64,000 nucleotides of DNA from Marsupella aquatica (GCA_973895155.1 OZ316893.1:10044001-10108000); one strand, 5' to 3'. Positions 21,756 to 33,960 are shown, numbered from the stretch's first letter. Made by a program: numbers and translations. Notes: a model not told the origin generated them from the letters alone.

Positions 21756-23243
21756 GAGAGGTCGGGGGGACAACTGCCTGTGTCACAACATGAACTCATT
21801 TGTCCAACTTGCACGTCTTGGTCTAATTTAACATTCACACTCTCACAGTCTGTAGTCTACCCGGCTGTCTACTCAGTTCAGTGTACAAGAATCAAGTGCC
21901 TTAGTTTCATTACGATGCTACATGTCAATAATATGCTTGTCAGAGTGTATGCTTGGCTGTGCAAACAGACCCAGTCAAACAATTAATGCAGCAAACTGTT
22001 GTTGCTTACTGTTGGCAGCCATGTGGAAGATAGTAGCTTAGAGCAACACTCAACAATAGAGTTTCCAAGCACGCGGTAGGAAGACTAAATTTTGGTTGTA
22101 TGTTTTCATTTGGTTCTACAAATCTCACATGCTTTTGATCAGATTGTCTTTTTTTCCCTTCAGAAGTGGTTGTTCTTTAAATTAGTGTTCCTTTGTCACC
22201 TCCGCCCTTGCTATTTGGGTGGATTGACTCATTTGTTGATCATGCCTCTCAGTATTGAGTCGTGTTCTTGTAACTCGTTGTGATTGGTAAGAGTTTTAAT
22301 GCTCAACTTCTGGTTTTGTTCCTTTGTGTGGTGCAGTATGCTGCGTAAAGGCGTGGAAGGCCAGGACTATTCTCACATGCTGTGTGAAGGCCAAGACTAT
22401 TCTCAGTGGTAAGTGCTGCTACATGATTATACTGTTGGACATCCTTAAGTCTCTATCGTTGTTTTGGAGCCTTTGTTAATTGGAAACTTCTTGTTATGGC
22501 ATATCTGTTTGAATATATACCCTTTGATATTGGCTATGTGAGCACATGATGAAGTGTGATCTTGGATGTGTTTGGCAGTCTAGGAAGGTGGATCGAGCTA
22601 CCCCTTCTCATCTCAATAACTGGCCTAAACGTGGCATATATCCCTTTTTCTAATCCCCATCAGCGCGGAGTTGTTGAGGCTTGAGCTGGTCTGAGCAGGG
22701 TTGCTGAGCTAACTTGAAGTGCACTTGATCATAGGTAACCTGCCCTCAATCTCTGTAGTCCAGAGTGTGCTGAAGATTGCCATAGCAAGATTTGTCCTAT
22801 TGTGCTTGACTATTCCTAAAGGTCATTTTATGTTCATTAACAATAACCAAAGTCTAAACTTGGAGGTCACAACTAAAAGTTTATGGAGGATTGTAATATC
22901 CCCTTCTTCCCACAATCCTAAATCAATCCATGAATCCTTCAAGTAAGCTGTTACGGACTGTACACCTTATCAAAGAAATCATCCCTGAGGCCAGCAGCTA
23001 AGTCGTTACGGCCAGTGCATTTCCTGAATCCGTTCCATGTTGTGGAGTCCCAATAAAATCACTCCACTCTAAGTCAGCTATCATTCCAGCAATCCCACTT
23101 TATGAAATGGATTGCATTTTATCCCTACCAGCTCAAACCATGATGTGCAATTCAACTGTCTCTCACATCGTGTCCCCTTGGCCTCTCTGTGGTCAACTGA
23201 GCTAGCCTTCCTTTGAGGCAATACATTTATCAATTGCTGCATG

Positions 23244-23460
23244 AACCATGGCTTGTGCTGCGAAGCAAGTGACCTCGATTATCCTCCCAGTCGGCCCTGT
23301 CTCTGAAATAGATTTTCATGATTTCATATAGCACAAACCATGGTTTGCACATCTTTATGTTAAGTCTAATTCCACCACTCTGACCTCAACTCACCTTCCT
23401 TTGAGGCATTACATTTTCCAAACCTGGTGCCTTGTACCTATCGTGGCACAAACCATGGTT
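23244..23460. repeat. AACCATGGTT palindrome cluster, left part
   Basis: Copies at 23244 (one mismatch), 23331-23350 (GCACAAACCATGGTTTGCAC) and 23451-23460, with a diverged one near 23135. The phrase CCTTCCTTTGAGGCA..ACATTT is also repeated at about 23208 and 23395, so the copies sit in roughly 187-bp repeats. Without E2 this cluster would be contiguous with the one at 34555. Confidence 0.75.
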
Positions 23461-23651
23461 CGTGCTGTGAAGGGGTAATATGTGACTCCCACTATCACAA
23501 CTCACATCTGGACTTGGCTGTCCTTCCAGCCAACAATTTTCTAGCAAATGGATTTACATTTGTACTTGCAGCACAAACAAGGATTTGCACATCATGCATG
23601 TCCACCCAGTCCAATTTCTAATCTTAATCACTACAACACTATGCACCTCTT

Positions 23652-24166
23652 TTGCGAACCACCACCCTTCGCATCATACAAAGGAAACAAAATCCAAAAT
23701 ACCCAATTTGCAAACTTACTCGCATCGCAACGTCTTCGCTACTTCCCATCTCAAATTCTTCGCAAACGGCCCTTTGCAACTACTTCGCAACTTGCGATTC
23801 TAAATACGTCGCAACATCTCCACAACGTTGCGACGGCACTGTTCTTGCAAATATTGAGAAACGACAAATTTCATTATTTTGCGAGAACAAATGAATCGCT
23901 CGTGTTGCGATAACATTTACATCGCAATTTCCGATGTTAAATTTCTCTGTAACTTGCGATGCAAACAAACTCGTAAGATTGCGAGAAGCGGATAACCGCT
24001 TTGTTGCGAAGGCATTTAACTCGCAAACGTGTGGAGAGGAAGTCTTCGCTAGGGTTTTGATTTAGACAACATCGCAAGTGTTGCGATGCGTTTCTCCTCG
24101 GAATGGTTGCGATACGTTCACCGTGGGTCTTTGAGATGGGGGTTGGTTCTCAAAAGCTTCGCAAAA
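23652..24166. repeat. E2 left subterminal array of TTGCGA words
   Basis: Over twenty copies of TTGCGA/TCGCAA and close variants in both orientations begin 23 bp inside the left end. They are counterparts of the TCCGAT array in E1 and presumed binding sites for this element's TNPA-like protein. Confidence 0.85.
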
Positions 24167-24416
24167 TGTATATTTCATGGGTTTTTGTGTATTTGGGTTA
24201 GGGTGAGGGTGAGGGAGACCATTCATGGGTTTTGAAGGAGGGAGGAAAGTGATGTTGACCCAGTCTGCCGCAATTAAAATGGCATTACTGAAAAAGTACA
24301 AAAGTTACAAAATGGAAGGGTAAAAACCCTTAGGTAAAGTGCCACGGCCATGCATGCTGATCGCTATACATGTGAACTCGATGTAAGTGCTCTAGCTACA
24401 ACTTGTCTACATCAAG

Positions 24417-26513
24417 CTAGAAAGGAGTGTTCCTGCCCCTCCTTGCCTTCTTCCCCTTGGCCTTCTCCTTGCCCTTGTGTGCTCTTGGGGGGGGTGCAAC
24501 ATGGACTTCCTCCTCCTCTTGGTCACCCTCGGGGTCACCCTCATCCTCATCCTCATCCTCATCCCCACCTCCACCGCCCTGGCTTGCCGCGCTACCACCC
24601 CCAGCACCACTGGAACGTGCTGATGCAAATGACTGGTCTCCAGTGCTAGTTGGCCTGGCTTGAGTAGCAGGAGCTGTGCTCCCCTCCCCTGTCCCCTCCA
24701 CATCCTCATCACTACTATCGGTGCCACCCTCGGTATGGGAGTCACCATCCTCCCCTCCCTGCTTCCATTAGCAAACCAGGGTGTCTGTTAGTCTCATATT
24801 CTTTACAAGTGTGAACAAAAGAGATATTCATTCAAAATTGCAATGAATGTAATAACCTAAAAATTCTCACCAATAATTCATCAACTTGCTGAAAGAGACG
24901 CTCCTTCCCATGTTTCTGGCCCACCTCCATCTCAGCCGCCGTAATCTTCCTCTTGTACCTCTTGTACTAAGCCAAAACAAAACCAGCACAATTGGGTTAA
25001 CACCAACCCATAACCCGATTCACATGGCTTCTAAAAATTAGGGGGTTTGTTGGGGCTGGTGGGGTGGTGCATCAAGGTTTTGGGGTTATGGAGGGTGGCA
25101 TATATGGGGAAGACCCTCAAAGAACACTTAAACGATCGGAAAATTTAAAAATTCAAATTTTTGAAATTTTGCGAAGGCGCCAACTTCGCAATCATAAGGA
25201 CAATTACGTTTGCGAAGCTGGTTGCGATGCGAACGTCTTTGCAACGCCTTCGCAAACGTAAGCAAAAAAAGGGCATAATAAGGTTTGCGAAGGATTTGTG
25301 AAGCTACCCGCATCGCAAATGTATCGCAAACTCTGTCATGGCAAAAACCCGAGAGGGAAGCAACTGTACGTGACCTAATCTGACACAACAAGTCTAATTG
25401 TAACTACTTGGTGGAAATGCAAGAAAGAGTTGGCTCATTGCAGGTGTGTTGGAATAGGAATTGGAGTAGCAAGAAGTCAAGGGAGGAGAGGGAGGTGCAC
25501 TCACGAATGCTGCTTTGAGGCCGGGGAGGCCACCTTGACCCAGCCTGTGGGTGATGTTGGGCTTGTCTCGGACTCGCTCAGCTGCCTTCAGGAACTTGTT
25601 GGGTGGATCGCCTACTTCTGCTACAACCTGCTGGAGCTGGGCTACCTTCTGCTCCATCACCTTCAGGTCCCGGTCAGACTTCCCGGCCTCCTTTGCCCTT
25701 CGAGCCTTTGCCAGCTTCTCTGTGAAATCATTGAGGAGCCTGGCTGCTTTCAACTTCACCTCTGTCTGGTAGAAGGCCTGCCAGATATCTTCTGAGAATT
25801 GCAGCGGCCTCTGCAAATTCCTATACTCCTCCAAATCTCTAAGGTGAGACCTGATCTTCATTCTATCATGGTATCTAGCTTGTGACATGGAGTTTGAAAT
25901 TTTGTCAACAAGCCACTGTGAATCCATCTCTCCTCCATTTCAAAATGCATCTTTCACCTGATTGATGACTCGCTTCTGCTCTGCCTTTGAGCGAGTGCCC
26001 CACTCGACTCCTCTTGCAAAATTTGTGGATACAATGTGCCTGATTGTGCTCTTGGCCCCATTGTAAGCAAGCTCGGTGGGAATCCCCTCATCCTCTAAAG
26101 TAATCAGAGGCAGCTTCCTCCTTGCTGCCTCCTTCTTTCTTTGCTCCTCCCTCTGTTTCCTGATCAGGTCTCTCTCATCTTTCCTCCTCTTCTTTTCCAA
26201 TGCTTGAGGCGAGAGCACTCCAGCCTGAGCTCTCTCGTCCCTCTTTCGCTTCCTCTCAGCAGCCACCTGCTCTGCTGCCTTCCTTGCATCCTCCTCCACT
26301 GCTGCTTGCCCTGCAGTGAGACCTGCTTGCAAGGCTTGGCCCAGAAGGGCACTCAATGATGCCAGCCCTGCTGGACTGGTGAAATCAATTTGACTCAACT
26401 ATGCAACCAAAAAATGCTCATCCACAATCGCCTTCAATCGATCCCCCCCCTCGGTTGCCTCCGCTGCTGCCAGAAGCTCCTCCATCACCACCAGTCCCCT
26501 CTTCGCTCGCCAT
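24417..26513 (-). pseudogene. E2 TNPA-like accessory protein, disrupted
   Basis: Minus strand; inferred exons about 26513-25505, 24966-24871 and 24758-24417. The last two joins are in phase 0 at GT-AG sites. It parallels the E1 gene: a Gly/Ser-rich start, a charged KRKR-rich helical region, then THRLGQGGLPGLKAAF crossing the splice into YKRYKRKITAAEMEVGQKHG, which fits the Transposase_24-like pattern. The last exon is acidic (DEDEDEDEG), then basic (KGKEKAKGKK), with none of the repeats of E1. Lesions: a frame change at a C8/G8 homopolymer near 26443-26450, a TAG at 26401-26399 and a TGA at 25942-25940 where E1 stays open. Confidence 0.65.
25169..25330. promoter_or_regulatory. Internal TTGCGA cluster in TNPA-like intron 1 (E2)
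   Basis: About nine TTGCGA/TCGCAA words lie between TNPA-like exons A (low end 25505) and B (high end 24966). The equivalent intron of E1 holds a cluster of E1's own word. Confidence 0.6.
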
Positions 26514-26610
26514 CGCTCCGCCCTTGCCCTCGTTGCTCTCCTCAGGCCTGAATGAACTGAATCCGCCTTGTCCGCGCTCGGCAATCCATAAGGATTCAAA
26601 ATATTGGGCT

Positions 26611-26711
26611 TTGCGATTCGTTTCGCATCGCAATTTGCGATGCATCGGCCTTCGCAAAAAGCTTCGCAAATTCTATCTTTGCGAAGCTTCAAGATTTGCA
26701 AAAGCCTTCGC
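26611..26711. promoter_or_regulatory. Internal TTGCGA cluster upstream of the TNPA-like gene (E2)
   Basis: About eight TTGCGA/TCGCAA words lie in 100 bp, about 100 bp upstream of the probable start at 26513. The spacing relative to the gene matches E1. Confidence 0.6.
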
Positions 26712-28396
26712 TATTTGGTTTTGCCATAACCCCCGTCTCGCATGCGTATTTGATGTGTTGTTAGGGATACTAAGGGGGCTTATGAACATTACATGGGGTA
26801 GATGTAGAGGATTATGTTGCATTTTAGTGGGATGTGATGAGATAAGGATTGGGGGGGTTAGAAAATTGAAGGAGTTATATTGCAGGGTAAGAGGAGGGGG
26901 TTTGGCCTGGTTAGGGGAGGGTTTCTTTTGTGAAGGTTGGGCTTAGATTGGCTTAGATACGAGGGGTTTTATGTTTTGGGTTTGCAGGGGGGTTTTATTT
27001 ATGAAGGTTGGGGTTATATGTATTGGAGGGTAAGAGCTAGGAGGGGTTTTATGTTTTGGGTTTTGGGGTTTAGGCCAACTTAGGAGGGTTTGAAAGAGAG
27101 GTTTCAGTTTTATAGTATCTTGGGTTACTTTTATGGTATCTTAGGAGGGTAACCAAGAGGGGTGGCATATAATTATGGTAGAGAGAAGCATAGGATGGTT
27201 GAAGGGAATTGACCATTTAGGTTTTTGCTAACTTCATTGGCTTACGCTTTTAGAGTTCCCAAGGGTCTATGGTGGGTTTTTATTGCATGACACTCACCTT
27301 TCACTTGAAGCGGGATGAGGTTTTGGTTTTTATGCTAACAATTGAGGGAAATCCCATGTAATCATGATCCAATGCAGGACCATCACTGCTTCCTCAACTT
27401 TTGTCTAATGCATATGCATTGTGGGAACCCGGACATCTAAAAGGTATATTTAAACATGTATGTTAGCAGGGTTTGATAAAGAGATTGTTCATAAACCTTG
27501 CCCTTCTTTGTTGTGCAAGAATATCTATATGCACATGTTTGGGGGTCTACAACTTGAGAGAAGCTAATGGCTATCCAAACTTACTTTTTTGTTTCCAGTA
27601 TTTTCCTCGTGCTTCTAGATTCAGCTCATGTTCAATGAGCCACACGACCTACAAGCACTATTGAGTCCGGATCTCATTCAGGTAATTATTGTCCAACTTC
27701 ATTCTGGGCTTAGGCCTTTAGAGTTTTCCCAGGGGTCTAGGGTGGGTTTTTATTGCATGACACTCACCTTTCACTCGAGGGGGGATAAGGGTTTAGGGTT
27801 TAGGGTTTTATGCTAACAATTGAGGGGAAAACCCATGTAATCATGATACAACGCAGGGCCAACACTACTACCTCAACTTTTGTCTAATGCATATGCATTG
27901 TGGGAACCCGGGCATCTAAAAGGTATAACATCATGTATACAGTCAATGTTGTTAGTACAGATTTTTATGCTTGCCCTTCTTTGTTGTGCCATGATATATG
28001 TGGGTAAATGTCTAAGATTCCACAACTTGACGGCTGCTAATTACCATCCAAACTTACATTTTGTTTCCAGTATTTTCCTCCTACTTCTAGATTTGGCAAA
28101 TGTTCCAAAAGCCACGTGACCTATAGGCACTGTTGAGCCCGGGTCTCATTCAGGTAATAATCTAACCTCACTTAGGACATAGGGTATTACAATTTTCCCA
28201 AAGGTTATAATGTGGTTTCTTCTTGCATGACACTCACCTTAATTTGGGTTTCATGCTAACAAATATAAAAGGGTAATAAAACCCCATGTATAAACCAACC
28301 TAATTGTTTTTTGAGTTCATTTTTTTTAAAATCGCTTTATATATGGCCTAATTTTTCCTAATCATGCCCTACATGCAATGTAATGTGGCAGTGGAT
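26712..28396 (+). promoter_or_regulatory. E2 divergent intergenic region with tandemly repeated 5' UTR units
   Basis: The first 500 bp are G/T-rich with short direct repeats of AGGGGTTTTATGTTTTGGGTTT (about 26960 and 27040). From 27244 a unit of about 475 bp is present two and a half times. Each full unit ends with CATTCAG|GTA (27681 and 28153), the conserved donor also seen in E1. The acceptor would be GGCAG at 28391, followed by the start codon at 28397. The second unit contains GGGTTTAGGGTTTAGGG, a telo-box-like motif. Confidence 0.5.
27244..28310. repeat. Tandem promoter/leader repeat, ~475-bp unit
   Basis: Units at about 27244-27716 and 27717-28180, with a partial third to about 28310. 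Shared phrases include TTTTTATTGCATGACACTCA, ATGCTAACAATTGAGG and TCTAATGCATATGCATTGTG. Confidence 0.8.
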
Positions 28397-29563
28397 ATGT
28401 CCTCTTCCTCTGAACTATCCAGTAGTGAGTACTCCTCCGATGACGATATACCCCCTCCTCCTCAGCCCGAGGTTACTGGTCCTCGTGGTCCACCCCGAAG
28501 ACTTTGTGACTGCACCAGATGTGTGGGCCAAATTTCTCAAAAATCTTATGTGTGTGCTCAACATATTGAGAGATATGGACATCATAGAGGTCTTACTCCC
28601 GGGGCTTCTTCATCCCATATGGTAAGTTTGTTTCAATTGATTGCCGTTCTTTACTGTTATTTTTAGAGGTGAATCAATGTTTACACATATGGTTTACACA
28701 TTTGGTTGTTTGTGGGTGTTTGCATGGAATAGGGATCCAGTATGCGTAGATTGGTGACACCACCACCCTATGTCCCATCACAAGGAGTTTTAGATGCTAT
28801 AGGCAATGCACTTTCACAAGCCTTGGGTTTGGGAATTAGTACCAGTCATGGGACAGAAGGGGAACACCGTCATGTGCCCACTGAGACACGAAGACCCCGG
28901 TCCAGGCCCCAATCCAACAGGAGGCCACGAGCACCCAATGACCCATCCAGAACACTAGTTCAGGGTAGGTGGGGTGTTTGTTCATTCACTGGCAAGTGTG
29001 CCTCTATCATCAAGGATTGGGAACCTATCACTCTTGGCTTGCCTTATTTTACAGATTTTGATGAGGAGATTGTGGTTTGGGGTAGACGTTGGATTGTGAA
29101 AACTTCCACACTTGGAGAGAGACATGGATATGGAGTATTTGCTTGTGAGGATATCATCATGGATGAGGAGGGTGGGTCAAGTGTTCGTGGTAGAGAGGGT
29201 CCTACTTTGTTCCCATACGGTGGACCCATCTACAAGAGAAGACATTGGAACATGATCCTTGCACAACATCCTGAGTGGAAAACATATGCTCTAGAGATGG
29301 ATACTTTTGATGGTAGCACTAGAAGGTATAGTGAGCAGCGGGTGATAGATGGTGATCCCATACGTAATGAGAATATTGCTGGTTTCATAAATAGTACTGT
29401 GGGGACTCGGCCCAAGCGTAGGGCCAATTGTGAGTGGGTTTTTACTGATGGTCCAATGCCGGCACCATATGGCACGACATATCATAAGGACCATTGCTTA
29501 GATCTTGCTACTAGGACCATTAGAGCAGGAGATGAGTTATTCACACACTATGAGTGGGATTAG
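28397..29563 (+). CDS. E2 transposon-encoded SET-domain protein
   Basis: Exons 28397-28621 and 28733-29563 join in phase 0 (ATG|GTAAGT and ATAG|GGATCC) to give 351 residues with no internal stop. The first exon encodes DDIPPPP, then CDCTRC and QHIERYGHH, like E1. The SET domain, about residues 197-350, shows GYGVFACEDI, LFPYGGP, NIAGFINSTVG and RAGDELFTHYEWD, ending right after the domain. I chose the start at 28397 because MS(S/T)S followed by a Ser/Asp-rich run and DIPPPP is shared with E1; an in-frame ATG at 28364 would lie in the presumed intron. The frame is open although the neighbouring transposase has three stops, which may mean selection or chance. Confidence 0.8.
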
Positions 29564-29774
29564 GAAATCATGTCCTTTATCCTCTTGCACCTATTTTGGA
29601 CTTCCCATTTACTATTATATATATGGCCTTTGGGCTCATTTTGGAGTAATAAGGTTTTAGCCCATGCATTTACTTTAATTCTTAATGTCTTGAATGAATG
29701 GTGTTAAGTCTATTTTAATTTGTTGTACTTGGTCAAATATACATGAGGAGGTTTTTTGGTTGTAATGTGCATAG

Positions 29775-32700
29775 AATGCGCAACCATCTCAACAAATGTT
29801 ACCACGAAGGTTGAGAGCAACATATCGGGAGATGGGTATGCTAGAAGAGGGAGAACCATCAGAGGGTGATTCCTCATCAAGTAATGATGTAGGTGGTGCT
29901 GATGAGGAAGCCGCACCTCGGACTGATGACCAGGTCATGCATGATCAAGATAGAGCCATGGATGACTTCATGGTTGATTGGTTTGGTGCCGATGTTGAGG
30001 ATGATGTGCCTCACATTGGTCATGAGGTTGGCCCTTCAAATGACCCACGGCCACAACATACTCCAGAGGGACAACAACAATGGAAAGAGGCAGAGGAACA
30101 TGCTCGAACACCTATTTTTGAGGGTGCTCGGTTGAGCCGTCTTTCTGCCATATTGGGGCTCTTGAACATTCAAGCCAAACACAAGACAAGCAATTCTATG
30201 TTATCAGACATATTTGAATATTGTCATGACTTGATGTTACCCTCGGAGAATGTGTTGCCAGGGACCTAGAAGGATGCAAAGAAGGTTCTCTCATCCATTG
30301 GTATGGATTACCATATTATTCATGCCTGTGTGAATGATTGCATGTTATTTCACGGGGATACAGCCCATATCACAGAATGCACAGTGTGTCATGAGCCACG
30401 GTATGAGCCAAACATGCTAACCCAGAAGGTACCAAGGAAAGCAGTTCGTTGGTTCCCCATAATTCCTCGCTTGTTGCACATGTATAGATGTTCTGACTTG
30501 GCCGAGTTGATGGTATGGCACAAGAAACATCGTTCGGAGCCCGGTGTCATGCGATTACCAGTTGACTCTCCTGCTCATAAACATGTGGAATCAACATGGC
30601 CAGATTTTGAGCGTGACCCTCGGCATGTGCGACTGGGGTTGGCATCAGATGGAGTTAGCCCTCATTCACTTGGAGGGAAGGGGAGACCTACATCGGTCTG
30701 GCCTGTGGTTCTCATGAATTACAACCTTCCACCATGGTTGTCCATGAAAAAGGGTTTTTTGTTGCTATCTTTGATTATCCCAGGGCCAAAGAAGGTGAAG
30801 AACATGGACACCTATTTGACATTACTGGTTCAGGAACTCCAGAAATTATGGGAAGGAGTATGGGCATATGATGGTCGAAAGACTACAGGGGGTACCCCAC
30901 GGGTTTTCAAACTCAAAGGGGTTTGTATGTAGACCATGCATGACTACCCAGGTAAGAACTTTGTTGTTTAAATGCATCATATTCTAATGCATGGTATCCC
31001 CTCATTTCCATGTGCTAATCCTAACATAATGTGTGTTTATATGACCAGGATTTGGCTTTGTGAGTGGGTTGCAAACCCAAGGCTACAAGGCTTGCTCCAC
31101 TTGTGGCCCAAGCCTTGGTGATGTAGCCAAGTATTCATCACATCTTCGCAAGATTGTTTATCTTGGGCATACAAAGTTTCTTCCAATGGGACATTAGATG
31201 AGGCGTGACCCACTACTATTTTCCTCTATTGATATGCCCTTTGGTGACGAGCGTGATGTACCTGAGCCAACAACTTTTACACACTGGAAAGACATGGCTG
31301 CAAGAGTGGCAGACCCAGAGGATCCCATGCAATTTGACGGTAGTGGCTTGACAAGGTGGAGTATATTAACCACTTTGCCCTATTGGGGTGAGTTGAAGAT
31401 CCGCCATCTATTAGACCCCATGCACATTGAGGGAAATGTGGGAAAGGCTTTGATAAAGGCTTTCTATGGAGAGAAAGACACTAACTTCAGGGAGGCTTGT
31501 GAGGATCTTGAGATGCATCCAGACGTGTGGGTCATAAGTGATCCTATCACGGGGATCGAGCATCGACCTTCAGCTCCATGGGTGCTTCCTATTGGCCAGA
31601 GAAGGGAGTTTCAGAATCGCATAGGAGACATGCGGTTTCCTACTGGTTATGGTGCCAATCTCCGAAAGGCCTTTGGGATGGAGGACAATCATAAGTGGCC
31701 AAGGTATCTCAAGACACATGACTACCATAGGTTATTGCAGCACATATTGCCTGTGGCCATAATAGGTTTGGCAAGTGAAGAAGTGCAAGATGCCCTTTGG
31801 TCATTGGGAAAACTATTGAGATGGGTATGCTCTAAGGAGATATATACTGATGAGATCCCTAGGATGGAGGTTTTGGCAGCAGAGGTGGTATGCAAGTTGG
31901 AGAAGGCCCTTCCTCCTTCCTTTTTTGATTGTCAAGTGCATTTACTTGTTCATCTTGTTCATGAGGTGGCCATTGCAGGTCCTGTGCATTGTCGGTGGAT
32001 GTATTGGCTAGAACGATACATGGCAGTGTTAAAAGGTTATGTACGTAACCGTGCACGGGTTGAGGGAAGCATGGCTACAGGATACTTAGCAGCTGAGAGT
32101 ATGTTCTATTGTAGTAACATATTGGCCACAATTGATTGTACCTCTCCCCGTACTTGGGTAGAGGAGAGGGAAGATGAAGAGGATCGTTTAACAGGTGCTA
32201 GGAAAACTCGCATGTTGACACCAGTGGAGGTGAAACAACTGACCACATTCATGTTGAGTAACAGCACTATCATGGAAGAATGGAAGGATTTCTATGAGGA
32301 TGCCAAAAGTAACAGCACAAGACCAAGGATTTTTCCAAAGTACCTTGACTATATGAAGGAGAAGTTAGTTGAGGTGGATGACATGGTGGTCAGGGGAGAG
32401 AGTGTATTACATTTTCCGGCTATCACAGATGATGTTCGTACCATTGTTCATGGTCCCTTGAGAGTGGTTACAACAAGGACAGCAATGTGGACACAAGGAA
32501 GACATTTTAGGTGATCTCCATCTACCTTAGTAACCTTTGATTTGAATCACTTGGTTTAATTTAATTCATTTGTAATACAAGCACGTATATTGAAGAGGCA
32601 GATTCTTGGTGTGTTCAATTAATTGGAATATGTTTGTGTCTATTTTTGTGTAACATATCCTTATGGTTTGATGGATTTTAGGATTTCTTCCCTTGATGAG

Positions 32701-33168
32701 AAGAGGGGTCATACCTTTGATTGTGGAGTTCAAGGACAATTCTCTCAAGATTCCCGCAGCAGTCGCCATGACACAAATATTATTCGAGATGTTGTGCCAC
32801 ATTATGGAAAGGTAGAAGAGATTCTAGTGATATCTTATGATGCACAATCAAAGTTTGAAGAGTATGTCTTCAAGTGCAAGTGGTTCAAAGTGAACCTTGC
32901 AGGTAACAATCCTACTGTGGTTCAAGATGAGTGTGGATTTACACGACTGAAGACGTCTGCCACTAGTTTCCAGCCATCTCATTGGCAAACATCAGAGCCG
33001 TTCACTTTTCCAAGTCATGTGGAACAATGTTTCTATATTCCATACCCCCCAAACCCAGAGGAATGGTCACTTGTCATCACATATGTGCCACGGTCTCGTT
33101 CAATCGTTGGGGAAAAGCCTGATATTCTGGTTGTGTCCCAACCTGAAGATGATGAGGACCAAGTTTGA
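29775..33168 (+). pseudogene. E2 tnp2 transposase with three premature stops
   Basis: Inferred exons 29775-30951, 31049-32510 and 32682-33168, with first exon 28397-28621. The total is 1,117 codons in one consistent frame. Motifs include RWFPIIPRL, NYNLPPWLSMK, DPMHIEGNVG, LKTHDYHRLLQH, GPVHCRWMYW and NRARVEGSMA. TAG stops lie at 30267-30269 and 30930-30932, both at tryptophan codons in E1, and at 31195-31197. The intron at 32511-32681 is absent from E1, where the coding sequence runs straight through. A dead relative of a functional CACTA transposase. Confidence 0.88.
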
Positions 33169-33310
33169 GGGGTCTGTGTTTGTGGATATATAGCTACACG
33201 GATATATAGTTAGATTTGATGATATGAAGATTTCTCTTCTCGGTAGAATGGAGAAATATGTGCTTCTCAATTATCAATAAACTTATGTTTTGTAAGTATA
33301 TCATTTTCAA

Positions 33311-33960
33311 ATGTTGTTTTCTATATCTCCCATCCCTACCCCACACTCACCACACCTTTTGGTAGACTTTATGCAAAGAAAACTCATGTTGCTTGTAGTC
33401 CTCTATCCTCCATGCTTTCCTAATCCCCCCCTAGCTGTTCTCCTTATTACTTGTACCCACCTCCCTCCTCCTTTCTTTCATTGTCTGTCCCTCTTATTAA
33501 ACCCTCCTTCCTCCTTCCTCTCCTTGTCCCAACCCCTGGCTTTCTATTTCAACCCTATACTTTCCTTACTTTCCACCCCTGTCCCCCACTCTTACCTATA
33601 CAAGCTAGCTTCTCTCCTCCCTCCTAAACCTATACCCTTAAACCTCCCTCATTTCCTTGTCCCTCTCTAAACCAATACCCTCCCTCCTTTCCTTGTCCCT
33701 CTCTAAACCCTAAACTCCCTCCTTTTTATTTTCACTCCCTAAATCCAAACCCTCCCTAAAACTATATCTACATACCCTTCCTCCTCCCTCATTTCCTTGT
33801 GCCCCCTAAACCTGTATCCTCCCTCTTGGATCCCTTCGTTCCTTGTCCCTCCTAGCCCCATTCCCTTCCTCCTCCTTTTCATTGTCCCTCCCTAAAAATT
33901 ACATGTATCCACCCTCCTTTACCCTCCCTCCCCAATCCCATTCCTTTTCCACCTCTTTGA
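33311..33960 (+). repeat. Polypyrimidine tract with CCCTCC repeats, E2 3' region
   Basis: About 650 bp very rich in C and T on the plus strand. Loose repeats of CCCTCCTTTCCTTGTCCCTC and CTAAACC variants are present. No protein family is recognisable in any frame. It lies between the transposase stop and the right subterminal array. Confidence 0.7.

Larger units (their letters stand above)
19941..23130. other. Sequence between E1 and the AACCATGGTT region, no recognised gene
   Basis: AT-rich, with only short open frames that match nothing I recognise. It contains a degenerate duplication (20160-20350 and 20620-20830) and a GAGTA microsatellite, listed separately. The left end of E3 could lie in its last few hundred bases, but I found no convincing terminus. 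Confidence 0.5.

Noticed and set aside
27788-27806. Interstitial telomere sequence
   Set aside because: Only two to three TTTAGGG units are present, within a tandem promoter repeat. It fits a telo-box-like promoter motif, not a telomere relic.
33311-33670. 119-codon Pro/Leu/Ser-rich open frame
   Set aside because: It lies entirely in the polypyrimidine tract, whose composition removes stop codons. It has no domain.
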